From positions 24,253,863-24,317,862 of the forward strand of contig OZ038462.1 in assembly GCA_964036295.1 (NCBI GenBank): 64,000 nt of DNA, in the 5' to 3' direction. Of this stretch, positions 32,402 to 43,926 are shown piece after piece. How positions within the stretch are numbered: the stretch's first letter is position 1; every line of letters begins with the position of its first letter. The notes beneath the pieces are model-generated. The model was not told where the DNA came from, searched no databases, and worked only from the letters and a program-made list of their open reading frames with translations. The position numbers and the translations under genes are program-made. Source of the DNA: Plumapathes pennacea. Taxonomy: Eukaryota; Cnidaria; Anthozoa; Antipatharia; Myriopathidae.

Positions 32402-33843
32402 TTAGTTTTCAGTTTCTGGCAGTGCCGGTTGTGCATGATCATGCAAGATCTCGAAGAACTTTGACTGCACATACTGCGGCACCACCTCCGGCACTTCTTC
32501 TTCACTGGGGCAGGACGATGTCAATTCGTCCAGCTTTTGTCGAATGTTTGTGACTACCTCAGAGGTGGAACCTTTGTGGAGCTTAATTGAAGACTTGACC
32601 AGGAAGTAGATATCGAGAGGAAGCAGTGCAGCACTCGCTGCGAAACCTGCAATGTGTGCAGCACGAGCCGCTACGCTCAGAGTTTTAATGGCAACCCTCC
32701 CCGCACTGACAGCGACTGCAGATGTGGACACTGTAACTCCCGCGCCAAGACTTCGGAGCAAACGGCTAGCAATATCCCTGCAGTCAAAAGCATGCTACAG
32801 TTTAGGGGCAAAGACTAAGAACCTGAACAATGAAACGTCAACTCAGCACTCATTTTACATCCTGTCATTGAGAATGTGTCGGATAGGTGAGTCAGCTGTT
32901 TGAAGAAAGTTCAAAAGTCCGAAAAGAACTATAAGCAAATGGTTGAAGGAGAAGGGAGCTTTGTCCTTAGAAAATTTAGTTTAAAAAAATGTAACGGTTT
33001 CAGATATTAATTGCATAAAGTATATAAATAGCTGTATTGATGTGCAAGAAGCTAATGTAAATAATTAGACTAGCTATAAGAAAGTGGCAAGTGACACTGC
33101 CGTATTTCCGCGTGGCTCTTCAAGCTTAACGGATCGGAACAGGATTTTTCACTTCAGTAGTGTTTGCAACTTATAGAGTTTGACATTGACCACAAAGGAT
33201 ATACACTTCAGCAACCTGACCTGTTGTCTTGGTCTTGTTTTTGCTCATCCCCTGAAAATTTAAAACCACCTGGAAACATTTCTGGAGTCGGGTCAATACC
33301 AAAACCCTCGAGTAGTCTTCGATTCGTCATATTCCTGCAAATGAACGCAGAGTTACGAGCAAAGAACTGATCCACTCTATCAAAGCTTTCACGCAGGGTT
33401 TCACTTGCTCTTCTGTCTTCATCCAAAACCTGTTGCACTTCTTGGAGCCCCAGCTTCGACAGAATATACTCTGCTATCTTAGACCCAGTCATGGTCAACC
33501 CACCAGCAGCCCCCAGGCCAGCACCAACAGCGGACACAATTAACCCTGCTCCAGCCGTAAAAAAAGCGGCAATGAATCCACCCAGTACAAGGCCAAACGA
33601 CGCCGTAGCCACCCCGGCACCTGTAGCTGTAGCGATATTGGAATTACGGTGGTGTTGGTGGAGGGATTCTGCCAACTGCTCCAACGTAGGAATTGTTTGT
33701 TCTCGTTTAGTAACCCATTCTTCGAGTACAGCTTTCGTTGACTCACGTAGCTCACTCAAGTCCCGAAAGAAGTCCACAATATCGTCGACTGTGTCTTCTT
33801 GTGGTTCTGGATGACTGTTCGGTGATTCATCTAATTCTTGCAT
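32402..33843 (-). CDS. Apolipoprotein L-like membrane protein, copy 3 (two coding exons)
   Basis: Predicted coding exons are 33843-33221 (623 nt) and 32777-32402 (376 nt), with a 443-nt phase-2 GT-AG intron; the product is 332 residues. The hydrophobic glycine-rich hairpin (residues 74-120) has no charged residues, unlike copy 1, and exon 2 ends with the ancestral-looking P-E-T-E-N. The 5' leader has the shared GTAAGG donor (33971-33966) and CTTCAG acceptor (ending 33879). The frame upstream of the ATG stays open for about 48 codons and encodes a signal-like hydrophobic stretch, but this lies inside the predicted leader intron and is not open in copies 2 and 4. With its upstream block, leader, both exons and stop intact, this is the most complete gene of the four. 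It faces ApoL-2 tail to tail across 6.7 kb. Family: ApoL (Pfam ApoL-type); cellular role inferred only. Confidence 0.77.
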
Positions 33844-34390
33844 CTTTGGACCGTTTTGACAGCTTAGAATTACAAATGCTGAAGATTGAAATGCAGTAAA
33901 AGCACTAAGGAGTGAAACTTTACGATCTTTTACATATGAGTATATGCTTTTAATTCTATAGATCACCTTACTTAGTCGGCACCACATGAGATATCACTTG
34001 TAAAGGAGAGAATCAGTGAAAAATGAAAAACCGAGAGTTAACTGAAATTATAATCAAAACTCTTTATCAATGATAACCTACCAGTCAACATAAGCTTCGA
34101 CAAAGGGTATCGAAATATATAAGAAAGGGGAGGGCAAACACTCTTCTTCAGTCTAAACAGTGATACTAAACTGGACTAAAATAATCAAACATCCTGGAGA
34201 TGTAGAGTACACTGTATGGATTTTGGCATGAAGAGTCACGGAGAAATCCCTTCATCCGGATCCATCTTGGTAGATTAAATAAACTGTACCGTGAAGAACA
34301 ATAATACATATTCGGACTATCTAGCCTCCAACACCGTCATTGACATTAACAACTAATGTAGCCAGCGACACGGTAATTCAATGAACAGAT
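33844..34390 (-). promoter_or_regulatory. ApoL-3 leader and upstream block
   Basis: It holds the leader intron (33971-33879) and, from 34100 to 34390, the block shared with the upstream regions of ApoL-2 and ApoL-4 (GATACTAAACTGGACTAAAA, TTCATCCGGATCCATCTTGG, AGCCAGCGACACGGTAA). 33980-34100 is less alike between copies. Confidence 0.5.
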
Positions 34391-34496
34391 TTTTTTTGAC
34401 AAAAAGATGCTTTTTATTTAGCTTAAACGATTATCCAAAAGTAAAAAATTCACTGATCCGAGAGATCCTTGAGATCCTTGAGGTGCCCCGATACCT

Positions 34497-34790
34497 TAAC
34501 GTCAGATCAATAGTCCATGTTATATTCTGATTCTGTGTTATGTGTTTCTTTTCTAGTTCAGTTCGAATTGAGTTTGATATTCCCTTTGTGAAGCCATGCA
34601 GAGCTTGGGAATAAAGTCCACATTGCCCGACCAAGTTAGATCGTCTTACGGAAGTATTTTTGAGGTTACAAGAAAAGGCATAATTATTATTACGTGACGC
34701 GGCCTTTGACCCTGTCAAATGCCGGATTTCAATTTATATTTTCCAAAAAGGAACGAGCCTAAACAAAACTAACCCAGTTACACAGCAGTC
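34497..34790 (+). repeat. Diverged third copy of part of duplication R
   Basis: TCAGATCAATAGTCCATG through GACGCGGCCTTTGAC to GGAACGAGCCTAAACAAAAC matches 17920-18190 and 36885-37160 with more differences than those two have with each other. Confidence 0.65.
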
Positions 34791-34911
34791 AGTTTAAACT
34801 GTGAGGCCGCAATACAATGCCTGCGTAACTATGAGTAACCAAAGAGACCCTGCAATCCTTCTATGCATGTGTATCTCGTATATCTTGTGATCTGTAGGAA
34901 AAATAAACTAA

Positions 34912-36102
34912 GAACTCAGCCTGAAGTTTCGGTCTCCCCTCAGATCCAGAAAGATCACTCTTTGAGACAATAAATCCGAAACGAAATTTATAAGTATTCC
35001 GGACACGAAGCTCAGCCCCGCACCTGTCTAGTGGTTCCAAATAGTAATTAACATTAATATATCCAGGGTAACACCTATTCTTTATACAAACCAGGCACTA
35101 GGCCGATAGAAAGAGAAGAACGAGTTGAAGATGTAATGAATTGGAGCTGGAAGGAGAAGGTCAACCAGAGAATCAGTCAGAGTTTGTCTCAGTCTTATTC
35201 AGCATAAGCTGAATCTCTCAGCCTTATCTATGTCAATATAGCCATGACAATCGAAATAGATAAGAAAGGAGAGGAAAAACACTCTCCTTCAGTCTACAGG
35301 GTGATACTGAACTTGACTAAAATAATCAAACATCCTGGAGATGGGAATACTTTAATGTCGAAGGTTATATTTCGTGAACGCACGGTTAAAATACCACACG
35401 GTTCTAATATCACACTCTAATCTAATATATTAGGTGGTTTATTATGTAGTCTAACAGCCCGTGTCCCGGATCTGGGTTCCAGTTCCTCTGGTCATGACAA
35501 GTACGCTGTATGGATTTTTGTATGAAGAGTCACGCAAAAATCCCTTCATCCGGATCCATCTTGGTAGATTAAATAAACTGTACCGTGGAGAACAACAATA
35601 CATATTCTGATTATCTAGCCTCCAACACCGTACCCTGGTTTCAGAGGTCCTTACCTTATTCCTTTAAGAGTTTTTTAACGAGAACGGCGGCGACGAAGCG
35701 AGTGGAAAGGAGGCGCGCGGGGTAGCAACCTCACTTTAATGAGTTCAGAATCTGAACTTCGTCGCTGATTGGTAAATCGCTTCGTGACCAGAAAGCTGCT
35801 TCGGTTTGATTGGCTTATTTCAAACCGGTTTTACCAGTTTTGTTTGACTAAACAAAGACAATCGCGAGCAAGTAGAACTTGCATGGAAGTATAAATTTAT
35901 TCATAAACATCGTACTGATAGGGCCGGCGGCGGTGTTGGCCTATATGTAGGCGAAAACTCTGAATTTAAATGTCTTACGATACTAAAATGAAGACCTCTG
36001 GAACCAGGTATCTTTTAATAAGTCAGCGGTTCAATAGTTCTCTGCTGGCAAGGCCTACGGTCACGGGATCGGTAGTTCGGTATCGCTTTTCTTTTTTTCA
36101 CC

Positions 36103-36134
<32 letters not shown>

Positions 36135-37817
36135 TTTTTTTTTTTTACAAGAGCAACAGAAGCGTCAGAAAATGTGACTTTCGTTGTGACTTCTCTGCAT
36201 GTGTAATAGGATTAGGAATTGCTGCACCCACTGAGTTCAAGATCGGAAATGCCTTAGATATTTTGTAATGTACCGATCACTTCAAAACTCGCACATACCC
36301 CGCCCCCCCGGGCATTTGAACTTTTCAATTTTCCGAAACCCAAATTCCCTACCCTCGGGCCAAAACGACTGTTCAAATGGCCCATTTCAAGGCTGAATTA
36401 AACGGTCAAATGCCTCACCCTGGGGCAAAATAAAGCCACGACAAAAAAAAAAAAAAAAAATAAAAAAAATAAATAAATAAATAAATAAAAAAAAAAAAAA
36501 AGTCTGACAAATTGACTTGTTTTTGTGAAAGTCGGCGCTGCGTGCAAGTTTGATAGCGGTGAGTTGGCTATTAATATTGTGTCTTTAGCGAATTGCAATG
36601 TATCCGATGGTTTAAGGGGAGTAAATAGGAGTAATTTGCGAGACTGAAGCAGAAATTTAATCTATATATACATCAATACTGAGCAAAGGGGAAAAACTCG
36701 ACAAGGAATTGACGCCGAATTGTTGACGAGTAACGCCGTACGGTCACAAAATGCAATTATGATATCAAATGATAAAGTTTAAAACCACACCTTGAGCAAA
36801 GCAACGCTTTAATGCGAGTTGTTTATATCGTTTGTTGTATTTATGTGCTACTGTTTCAAATTGATCGGTACCGTTTTTAACGTCAGATCAATAGTCCATG
36901 TGATATTCTGATTTTGTGTTATATGTATCTTTTGGTTTAGTTCAGTTCGAAATGAGTTCGATTTTCTCTTTATAAAGCCAGGAAGCTCGGGAATAAAGGT
37001 CCACATTGGCCGACTAAGCTAGATTGTCTCACGCAACTGTTTTTGATGTTATAAGAATAGGCATAATTATATCATCACGTGACGCGGCCTTTGACACCGT
37101 CAAATACCAGACTTCAATTATATTATTATATTTTCGAAAAAGGAACGAGCCTAAACAAAAGTGTTACATAGCAGTCAGTCTGAACTGTCTAGCGGTACAA
37201 ATAGTAATTAACATTAATATATCCAGAGTAACACCTATTCCCCATATAAACCAGGCACTAGGCCGATAGAAAGAGAAGAACGAGTTGAAGAAATAGTGAG
37301 TTGGAGCTGGAAGGCTTTGGAGAAGGAACCAGAGAATCAGTCAGAGAGTTATGTCTCAGTTGAGTCAAATACCAAATGATCAAATACCAAAGCCGCACCA
37401 CACGAGACGAAGACGGAATGTAAACGCTGTGGAATTTGAAATTTTATGCATTCCCCTGGATTGCCATGGAAAAGCCTACCCCAAGCTTCCAGAAGGCTTA
37501 TAATTTGTTTCTCTAGGGCCTCCATTTCAATGCCTGCGTAACAGTAACCAGAGACACTATCTCGTATATTTCGTGAGCGACAGTATAATAGAGCAATTAT
37601 CGAGGGCTCTCAAATCACAACAACAAACGTTTAATCTGCTCTGCTTGGGATTTTCTCAGAAAACCACTTCGTAGCACGTGGTCGTTAAATATAGCGACCG
37701 AAACCGGAAACAAAAAGAGAAACAGAATCGATAGTTACCGATCCAGTTACATTCCATCCTGATAAAACTGAAGGGAACCAAAAAGGAACAAGCCTAAACA
37801 AAAACTAACAGTTGCGT
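34912..37817 (+). repeat. Segmental duplication R, copy 2
   Basis: This is the direct copy of 16069-18853. It includes the LINE endonuclease fragment (35885-35985), the A-rich unit (36295-36502) and, at 35343-35501, about 160 bp not present in copy 1. Its left end corresponds to the breakpoint inside the BEL frame of copy 1. Confidence 0.85.
35270..35650 (-). repeat. Second orphan ApoL upstream block
   Basis: Same sequence as 16427-16660, interrupted after CATCCTGGAGATG by the 160-bp insert and resuming at AGTACGCTGTATGG. No ApoL exon is attached. Confidence 0.6.
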
Positions 37818-37850
37818 AGCAGTCAGTTTAAACTGTAAGGCCGTAAGGTG

Positions 37851-37879
37851 GTTCATCTAATTCTTGCATCCTTGGACCG
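37851..37879 (-). pseudogene. 29-bp relic of an ApoL start region
   Basis: Reverse-complemented, the stretch reads CGGTCCAAGGATGCAAGAAT then TAGATGAAC, the ApoL start-codon context (compare 7859-7830). The flanks are unrelated to ApoL exons on both sides. A match this specific next to other ApoL-unit DNA suggests the remains of a fifth copy. Confidence 0.55.
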
Positions 37880-38154
37880 AAGTCAATCTGTTAAAGAGAG
37901 TGTAAAAATTGTCTTTACAAAGAACCTTATGTGTTTGTCTAACCTGCTGCTTAGATTCGTTTTGAATAAAATTAAAAAGTGACATTGACTCTGATTTTAA
38001 GCTTGTTTCAAGAGGGAAGGTCTCATTGACCCGGCAAAAGAAGCAGTCATCTGAACACTACTCTATGATCCCTTGTATGCCATTCCATACTAAAATTTCT
38101 CATTTTCCCCGCTGACGAAGACTCAGTCGGGTACTTGGTGGGCCTGTTGAGTCA

Positions 38155-38301
38155 TACCGGTTCGATCCTGTTGCTTCTGAAGGCTATTACGAAGAACCAG
38201 AGGAAGAAAAAGATGGAGACAACTTAACTCTGGCTGCAATCACAGGGCTTCACAAGGAGCAAGTTTTGGAGGTGTTCTCTGGCCAAAACAAAGCTATGTG
38301 A
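38155..38301 (+). pseudogene. Acidic coding-like fragment
   Basis: One plus frame reads R-F-D-P-V-A-S-E-G-Y-Y-E-E-P-E-E-E-K and then a helical stretch ending in TGA at about 38299. The F-x-P-V-A-S-E start with an acidic run recalls N-terminal parts of repeated cnidarian genes with a P2X7-like domain. No start codon or conserved domain is present, so the assignment is a guess. Confidence 0.25.
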
Positions 38302-38747
38302 TACGTTTGCTTCATTTAAAGGAAGAAATCCTACCGAGAGGCGTTTCTAACGCGGGGGAGCGCTATAAAAGGGGACTAAATACAAAATGGTATTAAATAC
38401 AAAATGGCGGACTGAAGAAAGCAAACAAGAGGCCTCTCGCTTTTATCGACACGAACAGAAATGTCAACTAAATAAAAGGTTTTACACAGCAAGATTTACG
38501 TTTACAAGTCGCCAATTGTGCGTTTTCATGGTGTGTTTGTCAGCAATAGGCATAACCCTGCGACTTGCGTTTTGCATGAGCCGCCATATGCGGGAGTTGC
38601 AAAAAAGTTATGTAATTAGCCAATAAAATTGCACTGCAACACACTTTAAAACAAACACCGTCCAGTAAATCAGAATTGCTGAAAAGTTTAATCAAAATTT
38701 TATTACGTAGGGCCACTTAACAATGACAATCCAGCAAAGCTTATTGC

Positions 38748-38834
38748 TCGTGGCGAAGCCGACGAGCTTAGGATTGGAAAGCGTGTCTTCATCATCGTCA
38801 TATTTTTATTTTTATTTTTATTTTTATTTTTTTT
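38748..38834. repeat. GCTCG...CGAGCTTA hairpin followed by (ATTTTT)n
   Basis: GCTCGTGGCGAAGCCGACGAGC is an imperfect hairpin at the same relative position as the 19858-19945 hairpins. ATTTTT units occupy 38802-38834. Confidence 0.5.
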
Positions 38835-38946
38835 CTGGGTTACGAATCAGCACACGGTGATTGGTTCATATTTTCACGTGATTTATGATGACGTTTTGTC
38901 ATCACATGACTTGCCGGGCGAGCAGTTTCGCCATTTTGAAGGAGAT

Positions 38947-39978
38947 ATGTGGGCGATGGAATTGTGCGTTGCTTGCCTTGGTTGGCTCTGTGGATTCTTT
39001 TATGGACCGCTCATCCTACTTACAAACGCATACGCCGGCTGCGGTAGACCCACACTAAATTTCATTGAGCGGTTTTGGCTTGGATCGGTCCGTTCAGCCT
39101 TGAAAGCTTTGAAAAAAGCCGCAAATGAAGCAATGAATATATAAGTGAACATATCAAAGAACATATTAATGCTCTTATCAATGAACTGCATAGCTATGCA
39201 CAACTGTACAGAAATGTACGAAGATCCTGACGTCCAGAACGTTGAGAACTTGAAGGAACAAGCTGAACGAAGGGGTTCCAAATGCAAAGACCAGAACCCG
39301 AATGATATTAACGGCGAAGCAACTTCGATTCTTGGCCATCGCTTGATAGTGTATATGGAACTGTTTAGTATGAAGGTGAACTTAAAGGTACTTTGTATTC
39401 TTTTACTTTGTATAATTATTCTTGCTGATACAAGTAAAGCGTCAGAAAATCTGACTTTTCTTTGGAATCAACGTTTCACTCTGTTGTGCATTTGTGTTGT
39501 TGTTGCGACATTTTGGCTCAGTGCCATGAAGATCAAACAGGCAGCAGATAACGTGGCGTTATTATTTGAAAATTGGAACATGATTGAAGAAGAAGTGGTC
39601 GTTGGTAGATCTCGCTTTGAGCAGTTCTATTGTATTCCCAGTAATGTTTATGTGAAAGAAAATCGAACTCGTCCAAGACGAAGTCGTGAGCCAAGCCGAG
39701 TGCCTTTGAATGAACTTTCGCGCGTTCTGAACAAGGACAGGAAAAGCAGGCGACTATTACGAGAATACATTTCAAAGAATGTCCCAAAGTCGTCAAAAGT
39801 TCATGATTATACCAGAGCTTACGTACTTCACAATGCTAATGCATTCCGTGAACGTGCGCGTAAACAACATGGAAACAATAGAAAGCCACAGAAATGTAAA
39901 GAGAAAATTAGGATCAATAAATGGTTAGACACAGAGTATTTCAAGTGTTCTTTCAAGTGTCTTTTAAGTGTCTTTTAA
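38947..39978 (+). pseudogene. Unrecognised membrane-protein frame split by one TAA
   Basis: One continuous plus-strand frame runs from the ATG at 38947 to 39978 with a single in-frame TAA at 39142. The first part (65 codons) has a hydrophobic segment at residues 5-27 and a lysine-rich end. The second part can restart at the ATG at 39169 and gives 269 codons with two hydrophobic segments (near 39390-39450 and 39475-39530) and a strongly basic C-terminal third containing S-R-V-P-L-N-E-L and Y-I-S-K-N-V-P-K-S-S. I do not recognise the family. The basic third is shared with the decayed copy at 20040-20720. It may be a gene with one nonsense mutation, two separate genes, or a gene with an unseen intron at the stop. 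If alive it would be a small membrane protein with a basic tail. Call it uncertain. Confidence 0.45.
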
Positions 39979-40044
39979 GTGCAATTTGTGTTTGACTCTT
40001 AGTAAAATAGCGGTTAGAAACAAACGGTACTGAACGAAATCGAT

Positions 40045-40110
40045 GAAATACACGAGACGAAGACGGAATGTAAATACTGTGGAATTTCGAATTTTATACA
40101 CTCATCTGGA
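40045..40110 (+). repeat. Copy of a dispersed CGAGACGAAGACGGAATGTA segment
   Basis: This segment also occurs at 18433-18500 and 37402-37470 (same strand) and inverted at 55205-55275. It precedes the sequence gap. Confidence 0.6.
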
Positions 40111-40196
40111 TTGCCATGGGAGGAGCAACCATCGGAGCTGTTCAAGGAAAAGGAAACGTATTTTGAGAAATATCCTCGTTGGGTGCTCTCGCCATG

Positions 40197-40396
40197 NNNN
40201 NNNNNNNNNNNNNNNNNNNNNNNNNNNNNNNNNNNNNNNNNNNNNNNNNNNNNNNNNNNNNNNNNNNNNNNNNNNNNNNNNNNNNNNNNNNNNNNNNNNN
40301 NNNNNNNNNNNNNNNNNNNNNNNNNNNNNNNNNNNNNNNNNNNNNNNNNNNNNNNNNNNNNNNNNNNNNNNNNNNNNNNNNNNNNNNNNNNNNNNN
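40197..40396. other. Assembly gap (200 N)
   Basis: Exactly 200 N's, flanked on the right by ACCGGAAACC tandem units, so unresolved tandem repeat is the likely cause. Any reading frame drawn across it is meaningless. Confidence 0.98.
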
Positions 40397-40527
40397 CGAC
40401 CGAAACCGGAAACCGGAAACCGGAAACGAATCAAAGGCTCATGTGAGCCTGCAACTCGTGAAATATATATGAAAAACTTAAAAGAGTTATTGAATAGACC
40501 TGTGTGTATGTACACGTTCCGAATCGA

Positions 40528-40757
40528 GCTTCTCAGTACACAGGCGGGAATCGAGTGATCTTGAGTTGCAAGGCCATGTTCTCGGCGAGATCCTTAGCTT
40601 TAGCAGCAGTGTTAACCCCAACTGACGTATAAAACTCATTGAATTTTTTAGCTTGAACTTGTGGATCTTCAGTAGTGGTGAATGGTGGTTCTTTTCGCGG
40701 GAGGCAGTGACTGATAATTTTCCAGATAGAATTGGTATTGCCAGGTTGGTACGTGCT
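40528..40757 (-). pseudogene. LINE fragment between endonuclease and RT
   Basis: The minus frame reads P-G-N-T-N-S-I-W-K-I-I-S-H-C-L-P-R-K-E and later F-N-E-F-Y-T-S-V-G, the conserved linker of CR1/L2-like retrotransposon ORF2 (W-x-I-I-N, then F-N-x-F-F-x-x-V-G). It ends at a stop after about 65 codons and breaks at 40757 into unrelated DNA. Confidence 0.65.
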
Positions 40758-41430
40758 TCGCGCGTCTCTTTATCTGAACGACTTTTTGCCTTGACTCTGC
40801 TGATTGTGTTCGATTTTCATAGCTAGCTTACTTTGCCTTATCTCAAGTTAGCACTAAGTGTGCCTGAAGGTAGAAATTGCACCTCGTAACTGGGCTTCGT
40901 AAATCGACCAATCAGAGAGCGAGAAACTAGTGTGTTGTGGTAAAAAGTATTTTTTTTCACTGCAAACTCTTTGCATGGTCCCACGGTTCTATCCGTATCG
41001 ATTCTACATTCTGGCCCAGGCTGAAATGTCCCCCTCTCTAAATTTATTACATTTTTCAGTTCAAAAAAAGCACTATTTATGTGAATTATGTCGATTTCTT
41101 AGTTTGACTTTGTAAGATGATCATCTCTGAGTAACACCGAAAATAGTCAAGAAGCGTAAGGGAAGATGTGAGTGTTTTCGGTTGCCTTCCTAGCTCACAA
41201 TGTGCAATATTACGTGAGTTATCATTAAAAAATAGTAAGAGTTTGACAGAAATGTTCGTCCTCCTGTTTCTTGAAGAGTTTTGTAAATTAACTTTCGGTA
41301 TCACAGTGAAAGATGCAGGAAGTAGCACAAAATTCTCAATCACAAATAAATTGTGTTGGTACAAGAATTGTCTCGTTTCACGGTGGTAATTACTGTACTC
41401 GAGTTTACAGGAAGCTAAAGAAATAATGCG
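40758..41430. other. No recognisable gene
   Basis: The minus frame at 41463-41086 has no recognisable domain and no paralogous support. The word CGTGCTTCGCGCGTCTCTTT at 40748 recurs at 44352, so some of this is dispersed repeat. Confidence 0.35.
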
Positions 41431-41790
41431 TATTCCTCGTTTTACTAGAACACCGAGGTGCATTTTTAGAGGGCTGTCGAAGATTTTGTGGCTGTAGCAT
41501 GCGTTTTTAAGATTTTATGGTCCTTTTTGGGACTGTAATTTGTCTGCGGTAAATTTGTTTTTTAATTTATCGGCGGGACACGAAGCTGAGCAAGCGATGG
41601 GTATAGTTTCGCCGTGAGGGCCAAGAATGCTATTTTCAAGACAGCAGCGGGAAAATCTGGAAAACTACCAGCTTCAGTGCTTCGGCCGAGCACAAATCAA
41701 TAAGAAACGGAGTCCTGTTGTTTCACTAACAAAACTTTGGCCAAACTGGGAACTGCTTATATATCGTCCAAATATCAAAATGCGAACTTT
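41430..41790 (+). repeat. Diverged direct repeat W, copy 1
   Basis: GAAATAATGCGTATTCCTC, AACACCGAGGTGCAT, TGGCTGTAGCATGCGTTTTT and AAACTTTGGCCA appear in the same order in 43225-43880, which has extra sequence between them. Confidence 0.6.
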
Positions 41791-43200
41791 TTAACTCTGA
41801 CAAGGCCTGCAATTTGTAACTGCGACTCCGAAGTTAGCGACCTTCTCACCCAGAGACTTCAAGAATCTATCTTACCTTAAAATCTTGGAATTGCACCGCA
41901 CCAGCTTTCGACATGCAAAGAAAACAGCACTCGCTTTTATGCACTGGAATCTGCAACGGAACAATATGTCAATCATGCTAGCTGGTTTTCTTTGATGTCC
42001 TTTCCGAAGGTTCGGAGAATAGGCGGAAATTGATTTTCTTGGTGGTTCGGGAGCGTATGAGGTCACGTGGGTTAGCACGTGGAGTAGTGGTGTATAAGGA
42101 GGATTCAGGGTGTGTTCTGCCTCTGTCGTGACATTCGTCACCTAGTTCACTTTCGATTTGGTTTAGTTTTATTTCTTTTCTATGATGGGTACTTTCATAC
42201 TCTGACAAATGTCATTTGCGTTTTTTCTTGCATGTATCACTTGTGCGTGATCCGCTTACTCTCCTGGATGTTGGAGCTGCATGACCGCTGTTCCCCGGGG
42301 CTCGTGCGTTTGCATTTGATTGGGGGGGAGTACGTTTTCCAGCCCTAATTCAATTGGTATTCTTTTCTATATATCTATTTTTTTCGCTGGGTTTTTCGTA
42401 CCGGGCAACGCACTCTGAGTTAGTAATTGTCGGCCCAGACCCCTCGTTCGGCCGACTAGTGACGTCGCGCCACATCCACCGATATTCTCCATTGTGTCAA
42501 TAAACGACAATTTCTGATCAAAGTCTACGTGTGGTTTGTAGGCGATTAGTAATCTCCTAGGGGAGAATAGGCAAGAATAAATTCATTTCTTAAAAGGCAG
42601 TTTTCACAGCACTTCCTTTCGTGGAATCTGTAAACAGGAACAACTTTTCAATTATGCTAACTGGCGCCTTTTTGGGCATAATGTGTTGCGGCGTGCCTGT
42701 AAGTTCACTGCCTAGACGCAGGCAGTTTTTAACTAGGCCTGTTAGTTTGTTTATTATACAACACTAGATTTTTGTGGAAGAAAAATTCTGTGGCCAGGCT
42801 GCTACAAGATCAATTAGAGTTTTTTTGATGACTAAACCGCGCTCAAATATTGATTGCGTGCTGACAGTGGTGCGTGGGTAGTAGGCGAGGTCAACAAGGG
42901 TCAATTACGCGGAAAGTTTACAAATTATCAAATTGACCAGATAAAAGGGGCTGCAGATATGAAGAGAACGAGTTCTTAAAACGGCTGGGTGGCAAATGTT
43001 TAACTCCCAGAGGATTGTACCATTCTGTGCTTTATTCACGACAGGAAACTGAAGAATGACAGCGTTTAGCAGGAACCGAATTAGCAGTTTTGGAGGACGA
43101 ACAATGTTCTCTGCAATAACCATTTAACTTCTCAACTCTAAATACAATATGCTACCAAATTCAAGAAAAATTTATTAGTGATGTAACGAGAATATTCCTC
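41791..43200. other. Unassigned DNA
   Basis: 42050-42530 has LTR-like features (a GTGTATAAGG box and a TCAATAAACGAC polyadenylation-like end at about 42497) but no partner LTR, PBS or coding region was found. I see no gene here. Confidence 0.3.
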
Positions 43201-43224
43201 GTTCTAAAACACAATCCGAAATGC

Positions 43225-43900
43225 ACAAAGCAAGAAATAATGCATATTCCTCCTTCTACTAAAACACCGAGGTGCATGTCAGAGGGCTGTCTTGTTGTCT
43301 TGGCGAATATTTTGTGGCTGTAGCATGCGTTTTTAAGATTGTATGGCCTTTTTTGGGAATTTTTCACGTGCTATTGTTTCTTCCCGCTCCTAAAGAAACT
43401 GCGGTAAATTTGTTTGCAAGTTACCGGCGGGTTTCGCGTACTACACGCGTATGTGAACAACATGTCGCTCTCGAGAAACGCGACGGAGACTAAATTGCCG
43501 CGGTAGGGATTGATTTTAGAAGGAGTTGGTCAGTCATCAAGTGCTCCTTTAAGGAAAAATATCTCCCAACAGGCCCATCGTGAAAGGGCCGACAGCGGAC
43601 GCGAAGCTGCACAAGTGATGTACATAGCTTCGCCGTGAAGGTCAAAATGTTATCTTCAATAGTGCGGAAAAATCTGAAAACTATAAGCTTCAGTACTTTG
43701 GTCGAAGAAAGACTGAACCCCATTATCATTATGTCTTGTTTATCCCGATAACAAATGTCTGAAAACCAGAAAACGCGGAAAAACTGATTTAACGAAACCC
43801 ATCGAAACTAGAGAGAAACTGGAGTCCTGTTAGTTCAAATAAAACAGGAGCCCTGTTGCTTCACGAATAAAACTTTGGCCATGGTGTGATCTCTTGTCAC
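43225..43900 (+). repeat. Diverged direct repeat W, copy 2
   Basis: Same order of shared words as 41430-41790, with insertions. It includes CGAAGCT-CACAAG-GATGTACATAGCTTCGCCGT, related to 41580-41620. Confidence 0.6.
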
Positions 43901-43926
43901 ACCAAGAGTGACAGTCAGTGTGCGCC

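Noticed and set aside
33844..33987. Signal-peptide-like extension upstream of the ApoL-3 and ApoL-1 start
   Set aside because: No ATG is present in that extension, it lies in the predicted leader intron, and copies 2 and 4 do not keep the frame open there.
38150..38175. tRNA B-box-like GGTTCGATCC
   Set aside because: No A-box at proper distance and no cloverleaf could be drawn.
40043..40558. Open frames running through the N gap
   Set aside because: They exist only because N's produce no stops.
42050..42530. Solo LTR
   Set aside because: A TATA-like box and AATAAA are present, but there is no matching second copy, no clear TG/CA ends and no target duplication.
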